Source: Acidobacteriota bacterium (lineage in GTDB: Bacteria; Acidobacteriota; Terriglobia; Terriglobales; Acidobacteriaceae). From it: a DNA stretch of 31,195 nt. Location: the NCBI GenBank assembly GCA_021799405.1, contig JAJZAL010000017.1, positions 1-31,195 on the forward strand, read 5' to 3'. Under the pieces are notes generated by a model. That model did no database searches, was not told the DNA's origin, and was given only the letters and a program-made list of their open reading frames with translations. Shown in pieces: positions 1 through 8,263 of the stretch. Every line of letters begins with the position of its first letter. The first letter of the stretch is position 1. Made by a program: the position numbers and the translations under genes.

Positions 1-1
1 C

Positions 2-868
2 GGCATGGGCAGCCGCTATGGCGGCCTGAAGCAGGTGGAAGCAGTGGGGCCGGGCGGCGAGACCATCATCGATTACTCGGTGTACGATGCCTTGTGCGCA
101 GGCTTCAGGAAGCTGGTGTTCGTTGTGCGCAGGGAGATGGAGCGCGCCTTCCGGCAGATGATTGGCGCGCGGTTTGAAGAGCGCATCGCGGTTGAATACG
201 TCTTTCAGGAGTTGGACGGGATTCCCGCCGGGTATTCCGTGCCTATGGGACGGACCAAGCCATGGGGAACGGCGCACGCCATCCTGTCGGCGTCGGCGGC
301 CATTGATGAGCCTTTCGCCGCGATCAACGCGGACGACTTCTATGGGGCCGCGGCGTTTCGCGTGCTGGCCGAGCATCTGAGGATGGGCACCGGCGACTAC
401 GCGATGGTGGGGTTTGTGCTGCGCAACACGCTCTCGGAATTTGGCGCTGTGGCGCGCGGAGTCTGCCGGGTAAGCGGCGACGGCTACCTTGAGGATGTGG
501 TGGAATTGACGAAGATTGAACGCGACGGCGAAGGGGTCCACAACACCAATGCGGCCGGGCAAGTGTCGCGGTTGACCGGCGACGAAATCGTGTCAATGAA
601 TATGTGGGGATTTACTCCCCGCATCTTTGGAGAACTGGAAGATGGCTTCAAGGAGTTCCTCGCGCGCCGCGGCTCGGATGCGCGGGCGGAGTACTACATT
701 CCCAGCGTAGTAAACGATCTGGTTGCCGCCCGGCGGGCGAGGATTAAAGTATTGCGCACGGATGATGCGTGGTTTGGCGTGACCTATCGCGAGGACCAGA
801 CGCGGGTAGTGGAGAGCGTCGGCCGCCTGATTCGCGATGGCAATTATCCCGAAAGACTTTGGGCATGA
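2..868 (+). CDS. Sugar-phosphate nucleotidyltransferase (5' end cut by window)
   Basis: Likely transfers a nucleotidyl group to a sugar 1-phosphate to make an NDP-sugar in the cytoplasm. The visible protein opens with GMGSRYGGLKQ, the glycine-rich nucleotide-binding signature of the NTP_transferase fold, which normally sits about ten residues after the start. The true start therefore lies just upstream of the window, and the ATG at 5 is internal. Further family marks are KPWGTAHAIL and INADDFYG, the latter carrying the metal-binding aspartates. About 288 residues are visible and the C-terminus is complete. Its stop overlaps the next start by 4 bp (ATGA), so the two are translationally coupled. 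The next gene is a sugar-kinase-like phosphotransferase, so the pair could make an activated sugar by salvage: kinase first, then this enzyme. The sugar cannot be read from the sequence. Confidence 0.85.
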   Translation, partial: GMGSRYGGLKQVEAVGPGGETIIDYSVYDALCAGFRKLVFVVRREMERAFRQMIGARFEERIAVEYVFQELDGIPAGYSVPMGRTKPWGTAHAILSASAAIDEPFAAINADDFYGAAAFRVLAEHLRMGTGDYAMVGFVLRNTLSEFGAVARGVCRVSGDGYLEDVVELTKIERDGEGVHNTNAAGQVSRLTGDEIVSMNMWGFTPRIFGELEDGFKEFLARRGSDARAEYYIPSVVNDLVAARRARIKVLRTDDAWFGVTYREDQTRVVESVGRLIRDGNYPERLWA

Positions 869-1956
869 GCAGGCATCACAATATCAGCGCGGTAGCGCGG
901 CAGTTCCAGATCCATGGCAAAGCCACCATCTTTTTGCCTTACGGCAACGGCCACATCAACGACACATACTGCGCGGTATTTGTGAATGGCGGCAAGCCGG
1001 AACGCTACATTGTGCAGCGGGTCAATCACCACATTTTTAAGAACGCGGATGCGTTGATGGAGAACATCGGACGCGTAACCGCGTATCTGGCGGCGCAGGT
1101 GGCGGGCGAACCGGATGCGGAGCGGCGTGTGCTTACGCTCATTCCCGCCTGCGACGGGCGTAACTGGCACGTGGATGAAGAGGGCAGTTACTGGCGCGCC
1201 TACCGATTTATCGAGAAGGCAAGCACGTACGAAGCCGTCGAGTCAGCGCAGCAGGCATATCAAACTGCCCGGGCATTCGGGCGCTTTCAGCAGCTGCTGG
1301 TAGGGCTGCCCGCGCCGCGGCTGCACGACACCATTCCCGACTTTCACAATACGCCGAAGCGATTCGCGGCGCTGGAGCAGGCCATCGAAGCCGATGTAGC
1401 CAATCGCGCCAGGGACGCGCGCGCCGAGATCGAGTTCGCACTGGCGCGGAGGCCCATCGCCGGCATGCTGCTGGAGGCAAACCTGCCGGAGCGCGTCACC
1501 CACAACGACACCAAGTTCAACAACGTGATGCTCGACGACGAGACCGGTGAAGGCATCTGTGTGATCGACCTCGACACCGTCATGCCTGGTCTGGCGCTTT
1601 ACGACTTTGGCGACATGGTGCGCACCACTACAAGCCCGGCCCGAGAAGATGAACAGGACCTGAGCAAGGTGATGATGCAGTTCTCCATGTTTGAGGCGCT
1701 GGTGCGCGGTTATCTTGCCTCGGCGGGTGGGTTCCTGACCAAAGAAGAAAAACAGTACATCGCTTTTGCAGGGAAGGTGATCACCTTTGAGCAGGGCATT
1801 CGGTTCCTGATGGATTATCTTGCGGGCGACACCTACTACAAGGTGCATCGCGAAGGACACAACCTGGACCGCTGCCGGACGCAATTCAAGCTGATCGATT
1901 CAATCGAGCAGCAGGAAGAACAGATGCTCCGGCTGGTCGAGTCGATTGAAGCATGA
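865..1956 (+). CDS. Aminoglycoside-phosphotransferase-fold sugar kinase (NahK-like)
   Basis: This 363-residue protein has the APH/choline-kinase fold. H213-N-D215 followed by N in THNDTKFNN is the catalytic loop, and D235/D237 in VIDLDT is the metal-binding DxD-type motif. The N-terminus (LPYGNGHINDTY) resembles N-acetylhexosamine 1-kinases, which make a sugar 1-phosphate from a free amino sugar. The start at 865 is chosen because it overlaps the upstream stop as ATGA; an upstream in-frame extension to 769 would run 100 bp into the nucleotidyltransferase. Next to a nucleotidyltransferase, the likely job is the first step of amino-sugar salvage in the cytoplasm. The AmgK/MurU cell-wall recycling pair is a logical parallel, but specificity is unproven. 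An aminoglycoside or choline kinase role is less likely given the partner. Confidence 0.8.
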   Translation: MSRHHNISAVARQFQIHGKATIFLPYGNGHINDTYCAVFVNGGKPERYIVQRVNHHIFKNADALMENIGRVTAYLAAQVAGEPDAERRVLTLIPACDGRNWHVDEEGSYWRAYRFIEKASTYEAVESAQQAYQTARAFGRFQQLLVGLPAPRLHDTIPDFHNTPKRFAALEQAIEADVANRARDARAEIEFALARRPIAGMLLEANLPERVTHNDTKFNNVMLDDETGEGICVIDLDTVMPGLALYDFGDMVRTTTSPAREDEQDLSKVMMQFSMFEALVRGYLASAGGFLTKEEKQYIAFAGKVITFEQGIRFLMDYLAGDTYYKVHREGHNLDRCRTQFKLIDSIEQQEEQMLRLVESIEA

Positions 1957-2083
1957 CACCGTGTTGAGCAGAATGAGCGGGGCAGAGACGAGAGTGAGGG
2001 AATTGATTCGCTTCCTGCGCAGCCTCCAGCAAAATGACTTTCGCATGTCGAAGCCGTCCACTGCCGCATCCCCGGCAGCAACT

Positions 2084-2107
2084 GGTAAACCGCGATTCGC
2101 GGTAAAC
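2084..2107. promoter_or_regulatory. Overlapping inverted and direct repeat just upstream of rnpB
   Basis: The heptamer ACCGCGA (2089-2095) is mirrored by TCGCGGT (2097-2103) around one central base. GGTAAAC also occurs as a direct repeat at 2084-2090 and 2101-2107. The element ends 8 bases before the inferred 5' end of RNase P RNA, so it overlaps the expected core promoter. TAAACT at 2103-2108 could serve as a -10, but no convincing -35 was seen. It may be an operator or a chance palindrome. The rest of 1957-2115 shows nothing else recognisable. Confidence 0.3.
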
Positions 2108-2115
2108 TTACCTAT

Positions 2116-2619
2116 GGCAGGAGGACCGGGCGGTCGCTGCCGGCGTTTTGCGCTTCGGCGCGGTGCGCCGGGGGAGGAAAGTCCGAACTCCGCAGGGCAG
2201 TGTGCCGGATAACGTCCGGGACGCGGACTTCAAGGTCCGCGGACGGCCAGTGCCACAGAAAAGATACCGCCTCGGCTACCCCTCGTTTCGAGGGCATCCG
2301 GGCCTGCCGGAAGGGTTCGACCTTCCGTTCAGGATTCCCGCCGGGGTAAGGGTGAAATGGTGCGGTAAGAGCGCACCGCTCCGGCAGTAATGACGGAGGC
2401 AGGGTAAACCCCACACGGAGCAAGACCAAATAGGGAGGGAAGCGCTCCGGCAACGGATAAAGCCAAGAGCCAGGCGGCGCTGCGCATCGGCCCGATGCGT
2501 CCAGGCGGCTCGAGCAAGTGCCGAAACCTCCGGGTAGGTCGCTGATGAGCGTCCGCGGTAACGTGGCGCCTAGAGGAATGACCGCACACGACAGAATTCG
2601 GCTTACAGGTCCTTTTGCC
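2116..2619 (+). ncRNA. rnpB: RNase P RNA, bacterial class A
   Basis: This is the catalytic RNA of ribonuclease P, which removes 5' leaders from pre-tRNAs. The universal P4 strands are present: GAGGAAAGTCCGAACTCC at 2174-2191 and ACAGAATTCGGCTTACA near 2590-2606. Between them are the class A landmarks GTGCCACAGAAAAGATACCGCC (about 2250-2271), GGTAAGGGTGAAATGGTGCGGTAAGAGCGCACC and AGCAAGACCAAATAG. The ends are set by a 12-bp closing helix P1 (with two G-T pairs) that I can pair base by base: 2116-2127 with 2608-2619. That gives about 504 nt, longer than the roughly 380 nt of the E. coli RNA. The extra length seems to lie in peripheral helices between P10/11 and P14 and near P16-P18. Overlapping reading frames on both strands here are not real genes. 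Confidence 0.95.
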
Positions 2620-2629
2620 GAATGAACTC

Positions 2630-2660
2630 AGCCCCGGTTGGGTGAAGCCCGGCCGGGGCT
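2630..2660 (+). terminator. GC-rich hairpin after rnpB, probable terminator
   Basis: AGCCCCGG (2630-2637) pairs with CCGGGGCT (2653-2660), 10 bases after the end of rnpB. Only a short T run (2666-2669) follows, separated by GGCCA, so it is an imperfect intrinsic terminator. It could also be a 3'-end stabilising hairpin. Confidence 0.5.
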
Positions 2661-2786
2661 GGCCATTTTGGGAGCTAGCAGCATTGGCCGCCCGCTTGCG
2701 CGGGGATGGTAGCGGCGTTCGCGAGGTTAGCAGAAGCCGTCATGCCGCCAAACTGGTTGCTAACTCCGTTCCGTTACCATGGACAC

Positions 2787-3221
2787 ATGCTGCGTGTGAA
2801 GCGTCTGGAGGACGGTGCCCGGCTGCCGGTGGTGGCGCACTCGGGCGAAGATTTGGGCTACGATCTGTTTGCGCTGGAAGCCACGGTGCTGGAGCCGCAG
2901 GTAACGGCGCGTGTGCGCACCGGCATTGCCGTTGAGGCCCGCCATCCGGCCACCGGCGCGCCGCTTGGCTTGCTGGTGCGCGACCGCTCATCGATGGCCG
3001 CGCGAGGGCTTGCCACCACGGCAGGTGTCATCGATGCGGGCTACCGCGGCGAGATCCTGGTGCTGATGACCAACCTCGGCCAGGCTGTTGTCGAGCTGAA
3101 GGCCGGCGATAAGGTCGCGCAGATGATTCCGGTGCCCGTGCTGACGGGTTTGGTAGAGGAAGTTGAAGACCTGGAAGACTCGGCGCGTGCCGCCAAGGGA
3201 TTCGGAAGCTCTGGACGGTAA
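2787..3221 (+). CDS. dut: Deoxyuridine 5'-triphosphate nucleotidohydrolase (dUTPase)
   Basis: Hydrolyses dUTP to dUMP and pyrophosphate, keeping uracil out of DNA and supplying dUMP for thymidylate. At 144 residues it has the normal length of trimeric dUTPases. All five motifs are visible: GYDLFA (24-29), RSSMA (67-71, where RSGxA is usual), GVIDAGYRGEI (80-90, with the catalytic Asp-83 and Tyr-86 region), GDKVAQMI (107-114) and GFGSSG (138-143). The start at 2787 (MLRVKRL) fits the family length. An in-frame start at 2706 would add 27 residues with no family resemblance. The leader (2661-2786) contains a 7-bp inverted repeat (2726-2732 with 2758-2764) of unknown role. The gene converges on the TM2 gene with 25 bp between them. 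Confidence 0.93.
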   Translation: MLRVKRLEDGARLPVVAHSGEDLGYDLFALEATVLEPQVTARVRTGIAVEARHPATGAPLGLLVRDRSSMAARGLATTAGVIDAGYRGEILVLMTNLGQAVVELKAGDKVAQMIPVPVLTGLVEEVEDLEDSARAAKGFGSSGR

Positions 3222-3246
3222 GAATCCGGACTGCCCGCCCCTGCGC

Positions 3247-3681
3247 TTACAGTGCCGCCCCACACCCCGAGCAGAATCGCGCACCCGGCGGATTAGTCCG
3301 CTGGCAGCGGGGACAGGCAGTCAGCGTTTCCGGCTGCTGCGCACCCGCCGGCGGCGCTGAAGGCGGCACATTCACCGGCTGACCCCACATGGGAATCGGA
3401 ATCCCCAGTGTTGCGGCGATTCCCGCTGCCTGGATGGCATTGAACTCCCGCACCCGGCCGGGCATAAAGAAGCACTCAAAAAAGCCCAGAATCGCGGGAA
3501 TCCCGGTCCAGAAGAAGCAGCAATAAAGGATTCCCAACCCCGTCCGGCGCAGATAGAAATGGTGCAGCCCAAAGCTTCCCAAAAACAGCGCCAGCAGAAT
3601 GCCCACGACCTCATCGCGGCGCACCGCCTCGTACTGTGTATAAAACATCGCCTGCTGATTGGCGTATGGTACAGTGCTCAT
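3247..3681 (-). CDS. TM2-domain membrane protein with C-terminal zinc ribbon
   Basis: A 144-residue inner-membrane protein. The start at 3681 has a strong ribosome site (AGGAGGT) 6 bases upstream, while the longer frame from 3708 does not. The TM2 signature is clear: two hydrophobic segments, VVGILLALFLGSFGLHHFYL and LGILYCCFFWTGIPAILGFF, joined by RRTG, with the G-FG-HHFYL-R core. A proline-rich linker leads to CPRCQRTNPPGARFCSGCG, a four-cysteine (CxxC...CxxC) zinc-ribbon at the very end, probably facing the cytoplasm. TM2 proteins have no settled biochemical role, and none is claimed here. It is flanked by convergent dut and a divergent aldo/keto reductase, so it is probably transcribed alone. 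Confidence 0.85.
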   Translation of the reverse strand: MSTVPYANQQAMFYTQYEAVRRDEVVGILLALFLGSFGLHHFYLRRTGLGILYCCFFWTGIPAILGFFECFFMPGRVREFNAIQAAGIAATLGIPIPMWGQPVNVPPSAPPAGAQQPETLTACPRCQRTNPPGARFCSGCGAAL

Positions 3682-3788
3682 TGCCGTACCTCCTGGCATT
3701 GCCCTCATCTCAAAATACGCGCTCTACCGTCCTCTGGTTCCCAGGCATTGTCCCACAACTGCCCGCACAGGTAGCATCTAATTTCGTC

Positions 3789-4673
3789 ATGGAAGCGCAC
3801 ATCCCAACGGCCGCGGCCAGCGGCACATTTCTCGTCGGCGGTGAGATTCCCGTCCACCGTCTCGGCTACGGCACCATGCGTCTGGTTGGCGAAGGAGCCT
3901 GGGGCGAGCCGGCCGACCCCGCCGAAGCTCGCCGCGTCCTGCGCCGCGCGGTGGAGCTGGGCGTCACGCTCATCGACACTGCCGACGCCTACGGCCCAGA
4001 GATCGCCGAGCAGCTTATCGGCGACACACTTTATCCGTATCCGCCGGGCCTGCTCATCGCCACCAAGGGCGGCATCACCCGCCAGGGCCCCGCCAAAACC
4101 GAGTATGTGGGTCGAGCAGGCTACCTGATTCAGTGCGTGGAGATGAGCCTGCGCCGGCTGCGCCTTGACTGCATCGGCCTCTACCAACTGCATCGCATTG
4201 ACCCGCGCACGCCGCTTGAGGAATCACTGGGCGCGCTCAAGCGCATGCAGGAGCAGGGCAAGATCCGGCATATAGGCCTCGACGAAGTTACCCCCGCCGA
4301 GATTGAAGAGTGCCGAAAGTACGTGCCGATTGTCACCATCCAGAACCGCTACTCGCTCGGCGACCGCCGCCATGAGGAGACACTGAACTGGTGCCAGCGG
4401 CAGGGTATCGGCTTTCTGCCCTGGTATCCCAATGCGGGCGGCAAGCTACTCCGCGCCGATCACCCGGCCGCGCAGGCCCTTGCTGCCCTCGCCGCCAGAC
4501 ATGGCGCGATGGTTTCGCAGCTCTCACTGGCGTGGCTGCTACAGCGCTCGCCGGTGCTGCTCCCCATTCCGGGCACGTCGAAGCTCGCGCACCTTGAAGA
4601 AAACATTGCCGCTGCGCAGCTCAAGTTGAGCGCGGAAGAATGGGCTGAAGTCGAAGCCGCGGTGAAGGCCTAG
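3789..4673 (+). CDS. Aldo/keto reductase
   Basis: An NAD(P)H-dependent oxidoreductase of the AKR superfamily, a cytoplasmic TIM barrel of 294 residues. The catalytic tetrad is intact: Asp-63 and Tyr-68 in LIDTADAYGP, Lys-93 in IATKGG and His-135 in LYQLHRID. The C-terminal LLPIPGTSKLAHLEENIAA is the usual cofactor-binding segment. The start at 3789 (MEAHIPT) puts the barrel's first strand (VHRLGYGTMRLVG) at the expected place. A longer frame from 3636 overlaps the divergent TM2 gene and its ribosome site, so it is unlikely. Substrate cannot be inferred; relatives act on diverse carbonyl compounds. No operon partner is visible. Confidence 0.9.
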   Translation: MEAHIPTAAASGTFLVGGEIPVHRLGYGTMRLVGEGAWGEPADPAEARRVLRRAVELGVTLIDTADAYGPEIAEQLIGDTLYPYPPGLLIATKGGITRQGPAKTEYVGRAGYLIQCVEMSLRRLRLDCIGLYQLHRIDPRTPLEESLGALKRMQEQGKIRHIGLDEVTPAEIEECRKYVPIVTIQNRYSLGDRRHEETLNWCQRQGIGFLPWYPNAGGKLLRADHPAAQALAALAARHGAMVSQLSLAWLLQRSPVLLPIPGTSKLAHLEENIAAAQLKLSAEEWAEVEAAVKA

Positions 4674-4764
4674 GATTCCGCAGTTACTGGCGCCTTCGCC
4701 GTCCTCATCGGCTTCCGGTGTTACCATTGCGGGCAGCCATGCTGAGCAGTCCAGGGAGCAGGAA

Positions 4765-4820
4765 CGGCAGGGAAAAGCACCTTTTCTCTCTGCCATCAGG
4801 TGCTTTCTGAATCCCTGCCG
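4765..4820 (+). promoter_or_regulatory. Long stem-loop in the leader of the OPT transporter gene
   Basis: The inner arm is 4774-4782 (AAAGCACCT) with 4798-4806 (AGGTGCTTT). The outer arm is 4765-4773 (CGGCAGGGA) with 4812-4820 (TCCCTGCCG). This gives 18 base pairs with one 5-nt bulge (4807-4811) and a 15-nt loop. It ends 37 bases before the OPT start and 92 bases after the aldo/keto reductase stop. No U-tract follows, so it looks more like a structured leader or mRNA stabiliser than an intrinsic terminator. Confidence 0.5.
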
Positions 4821-4857
4821 GCGTGCGCTACGCGCTGCCCATTGAAGGATCTGTTGA

Positions 4858-6855
4858 ATGAGTGAGCAAGAAACCACATCACTTCCCGAAAATGCCTACC
4901 TACCGCTGAAACCCGGCGAATCCTACACACCGATCATTCAAGCCGGAATGCGCATACCGGAATTGACGCCACGCTCTGTCGTGTGGGGCGCCCTTCTTTG
5001 CGTTGTCTTTACGGTCGCTTCGGCTTACTCGACGCTGAAGGTGGGGCAGGGGATGGAAGCAGCCATTCCGATTTCCATCCTCGCCATCGGGCTGGCCCGC
5101 GCTTACCGGCGCCGCTCCACGCTGCTTGAAAATGTCATCATTACCGGCATCGGCGGAGCGTCGGCTGCGGTCGTGGCCGGCGCCGTCTTCACCCTTCCGG
5201 CGCTTTACATCCTTCACCTCAATCCGCATCCGATTGAAACCGTCTTTATCTGCCTGGCCGGCGGCTGCCTCGGCGTGCTCTTTCTCATTCCGCTGCGGCG
5301 CTATTTTGTGCGCGAGATGCACGGCCAGTTTCCCTTTCCTGAAGCTACCGCCATCACTGAGGTGCTGGTCACCGGCGAGAGGGGCGGTTCGCAGGCCAGG
5401 CTGCTGCTGCAGGCAACGCTGATTGCCGGCTTATACGACTTCTTTGTCACCACGTTTCATGTGTGGCGCGAGTATCTGAACCTGCAATTCATTCCCGTTA
5501 TGCGTACACTTGCCACGCGTGGACGCATGGTGTTCAGCTTTGACGCCATCGGCTTCATCCTTGGCCTGGGCTACGTGATGGGGCTGCGCAGCGCGCTTGT
5601 TTTTTGCGCCGGCGGCGTTCTCGCCAACTTCGTGCTGGTTCCGCTGATCTGGTTCCTGGGCAGCCACATGAATGTGCCGGTCTATCCCGGATTGATGCCC
5701 GTTTCGTCGATGTCAGCGGCACAAATCTATGACGACTACGTGCGCTTCATCGGCGTGGGCGCCATCGCCACGGCCGGCATTGTTGGCGTCGTGAAATCGC
5801 TGCGCGTGATTGCAGGCTCGTTCAGCATCGCGCTGCGCGCTTTTCATCGCAGCGAGGGTGATCAAGCCGAGCGCACCGACCGCGATATCCCCATGCTCTC
5901 GATTCTCTTCGGAATCGTGGCGGGCGCCGTAGCCGTCGCCATTTTCTTCGGGCGCTTTCATGTTTCGGAGACCGTGCTTGTGTGGGGTCTTGTGCTGACC
6001 TTTCTCTTCGCCTTCTTTTTTGCTTCGGTGGCCGCAAACGCCATCGCCACCACGGCCAACAATCCGGCCTCCGGCATGACGATGCTTACCGTCATCATCG
6101 CTTCGGTGGTGCTGTTGAAGTTCGGGCTCTCGGGGACCACGGGGATGTTCTTCGTGATGGCAGTTGCGGGGATGGTTTGCACGGCGCTATGCGTCTCCGG
6201 CCAGTTCATTACCGACCTCAAAACCGGCTATTGGCTAGGGAATACTCCATCGGCGCAGGAGAAGATCAAGTTTGTAGGCGTGATTGCCGCCGCTGCCGCA
6301 GCCGGGCTCACGATTGTCCTGCTGGCCCACACTTTTCAGTTCGGCGAAGCCGCGGCCGGCGACACGCGCCCGGTCCTGGCCGCGCCCCAGGCAGCCATTA
6401 TGAAGGCCCTTGTGGTGGGATTCATGAGCCGCCAGCCGGTCACGTGGCTGCTCTTCGGCATTGGCGCCCTGATCACGCTGGTCCTGGAGATGCTCGGCAA
6501 ATCATCCCTGGTCTTTGCGCTCGGCATTTACCTTCCGCTGGGCCTGACCACGCCCATTCTGACCGGCGGCTTTCTGTCGCACCTCGTCCAGCGGCGTTCG
6601 CAGAAGACAGCCGGCGAGGCGGGCCGCCGCATTCGCGAACGCGGCGTGATCCTGGCTTCCGGGCTGATGGCGGGCGGCGCGCTCGGCGGCGTGCTGGGCG
6701 CGGCGCTGCGGCTTTTCCCCGAATTTCGCGAAAGCCTCATCCAAACTCCCTTCTATTCCAACGATCCCGTCTCGCAATCCGTCTCCGCGCTGCTGTTTGT
6801 TAGCCTTTGCATGTACGTGTGGCTGGGCGCCCTGAAAAAGGAGAAGAAGTCATGA
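4858..6855 (+). CDS. OPT-family oligopeptide transporter
   Basis: A 665-residue polytopic inner-membrane transporter of the OPT family, probably proton-coupled uptake of peptides; some family members move metal chelates instead. Many hydrophobic segments run from about residue 40 to the C-terminus. Family landmarks are the N-terminal PELTPRSVVWGALLCVVFTVASAYSTLKVGQGMEAAIPISILA region, the EMHGQFPFPEATAITEVL segment and NNPASGMTML. A GAAGGA ribosome site lies about 8 bases before the ATG. It is preceded by a long stem-loop leader and overlaps the downstream peptidase-like gene by 4 bp (ATGA). Coupling to a metallopeptidase-like gene favours peptide uptake over siderophore-type substrates, but that is inference. 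Confidence 0.9.
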   Translation: MSEQETTSLPENAYLPLKPGESYTPIIQAGMRIPELTPRSVVWGALLCVVFTVASAYSTLKVGQGMEAAIPISILAIGLARAYRRRSTLLENVIITGIGGASAAVVAGAVFTLPALYILHLNPHPIETVFICLAGGCLGVLFLIPLRRYFVREMHGQFPFPEATAITEVLVTGERGGSQARLLLQATLIAGLYDFFVTTFHVWREYLNLQFIPVMRTLATRGRMVFSFDAIGFILGLGYVMGLRSALVFCAGGVLANFVLVPLIWFLGSHMNVPVYPGLMPVSSMSAAQIYDDYVRFIGVGAIATAGIVGVVKSLRVIAGSFSIALRAFHRSEGDQAERTDRDIPMLSILFGIVAGAVAVAIFFGRFHVSETVLVWGLVLTFLFAFFFASVAANAIATTANNPASGMTMLTVIIASVVLLKFGLSGTTGMFFVMAVAGMVCTALCVSGQFITDLKTGYWLGNTPSAQEKIKFVGVIAAAAAAGLTIVLLAHTFQFGEAAAGDTRPVLAAPQAAIMKALVVGFMSRQPVTWLLFGIGALITLVLEMLGKSSLVFALGIYLPLGLTTPILTGGFLSHLVQRRSQKTAGEAGRRIRERGVILASGLMAGGALGGVLGAALRLFPEFRESLIQTPFYSNDPVSQSVSALLFVSLCMYVWLGALKKEKKS

Positions 6856-8192
6856 ACCAACTTGAGAGGTATGTCGCTGAGGCAGTCCTGGGGATCGACA
6901 CGCTCTGGGGCGGCGATGTCATGTGTCCCTCCGGCACGGGGCGCTTTATCGCCGATTCGTGGTTCTCCGACGAGCCTCTGCCCGCCGCTTATCTTGATCC
7001 ATCTGCCGCGCGCCTGCGCCAATCCGGAGGAGTCTCGGGCAAGGCGGTTGACCACGACGCTGTCGCGGCTTACCTGCGGCAAGTGAATCTTCCCGCCGCC
7101 ATCACGGGACTGCGCAAGGAAGCCGCTGGTTGTGGCGATCTGCGTCGCGCTTATCTCGACGGACTGACCCTGTGCCTTGAGGTCATGTGGGATCTGGCGA
7201 TGGAAGTGCTCGGCAAAGGCGATTGCGTTCCCTACGCGCGGGTTGTCGAGGCCTCCACCGGCAAACCGCCCAAGGCGTCGCGCCCTGAAGCCAGGCGCGA
7301 ACGCGTGGCGGAGTTGCTGGGCCGCGCCGGCTATTCCATTTCGCAAGCGGACGGAATTCTGCCCGCCGTGGATGCCTGGCGCCGCGACCGCGTGACGCCC
7401 ATGGCTTCCGTGCAGGCTCTCGGCGCAGCGGTGATTGCGCATTTCGATGCTCTCAGCGCCAGGAACCTTGTCCCCCACCTTCCGCATGAGCTGGCGATGG
7501 TTCCCCGCGCCAACATCCGTTTCCTGCCGATCAAAGACGCCTGGTTTTCCGGCTCGATGAACTACATTGGGCGCGCGCGCACCGGTTCCGGCACGCCGCA
7601 ATACGAGGCCACCTACGAGATCAATGCGTCCCTGCAAATCTCATATCCGGAGTTTGAGCAGCTTGTCAGCCACGAGGTGGTTCCGGGGCATGTGACCACG
7701 TTTGCTTACCTGCAGGATCTCTACGTCCGTGGCAGGGTCGGCTTTGAAGCCACGGTTCTCACCATGAACACACGCTCCGCAACACTCTTTGAAGGATTGG
7801 CCAACAATGCCATCCTCATCGCGCACGGCGTTACCGAAGTGGATCAGTTGCCGGACGAGGACCTGCAGATTGGGGTGCTTCTGGCGCTGCTGCAGGACGA
7901 TGCCAAGAACCAGTCGTCGTATATGACATGGGGCGAAGGACGCACCCAGCAGGAAGTGGCGGCGGCGTTGCGCCGGGATTATCTTGTGACCGAAGAGCGC
8001 GCCGATAAGCTTTCCGGCGCATGGGGACAGCATCCGCTGCTCGGCCGCATGTATCTTCCCGCCTATCGCGCGGGCACCGAGAAAGTCGCCCAGCTACGCC
8101 GCGACTACCCCGCCGGACGCGTACTGTCCGCTATTTATGGTTGCAGGGGCCTCGTGGACATTCAAACCATCGATGCGGTCTTGCAAGGATAA
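6852..8192 (+). CDS. HExxPGH-motif protein, probable zinc peptidase, DUF885-like
   Basis: A 446-residue protein without a visible signal peptide or membrane segment, so cytoplasmic. The central motif is His-274-Glu-275-Val-Val-Pro-Gly-279-His-280 in SHEVVPGHVTTF. A glutamate 34 residues after the second His (Glu-314 in LFEGLANNAIL) could be the third zinc ligand. DUF885-type proteins have a comparable HExxPGHH motif and a downstream EG pair, but overall resemblance here is not obvious and the assignment is tentative. The start at 6852 overlaps the OPT stop as ATGA and has GGAGAAG upstream; the longer frame from 6807 lies inside OPT. Translational coupling to a peptide transporter suggests hydrolysis of imported peptides. 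A carboxypeptidase or dipeptidase role is possible; a non-enzymatic role is not excluded. Confidence 0.65.
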   Translation: MNQLERYVAEAVLGIDTLWGGDVMCPSGTGRFIADSWFSDEPLPAAYLDPSAARLRQSGGVSGKAVDHDAVAAYLRQVNLPAAITGLRKEAAGCGDLRRAYLDGLTLCLEVMWDLAMEVLGKGDCVPYARVVEASTGKPPKASRPEARRERVAELLGRAGYSISQADGILPAVDAWRRDRVTPMASVQALGAAVIAHFDALSARNLVPHLPHELAMVPRANIRFLPIKDAWFSGSMNYIGRARTGSGTPQYEATYEINASLQISYPEFEQLVSHEVVPGHVTTFAYLQDLYVRGRVGFEATVLTMNTRSATLFEGLANNAILIAHGVTEVDQLPDEDLQIGVLLALLQDDAKNQSSYMTWGEGRTQQEVAAALRRDYLVTEERADKLSGAWGQHPLLGRMYLPAYRAGTEKVAQLRRDYPAGRVLSAIYGCRGLVDIQTIDAVLQG

Positions 8193-8263
8193 AGGCCGAG
8201 GATTCGCCCCCCCTGGAACTGCGCGGATTCGCACTCTCCCATGCACTATGCCCTCTAACGTTT

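Noticed and set aside
2148..2453. Open frames on both strands inside rnpB
   Set aside because: The RNase P RNA core motifs explain the sequence; the frames are by-products of its GC-rich composition.
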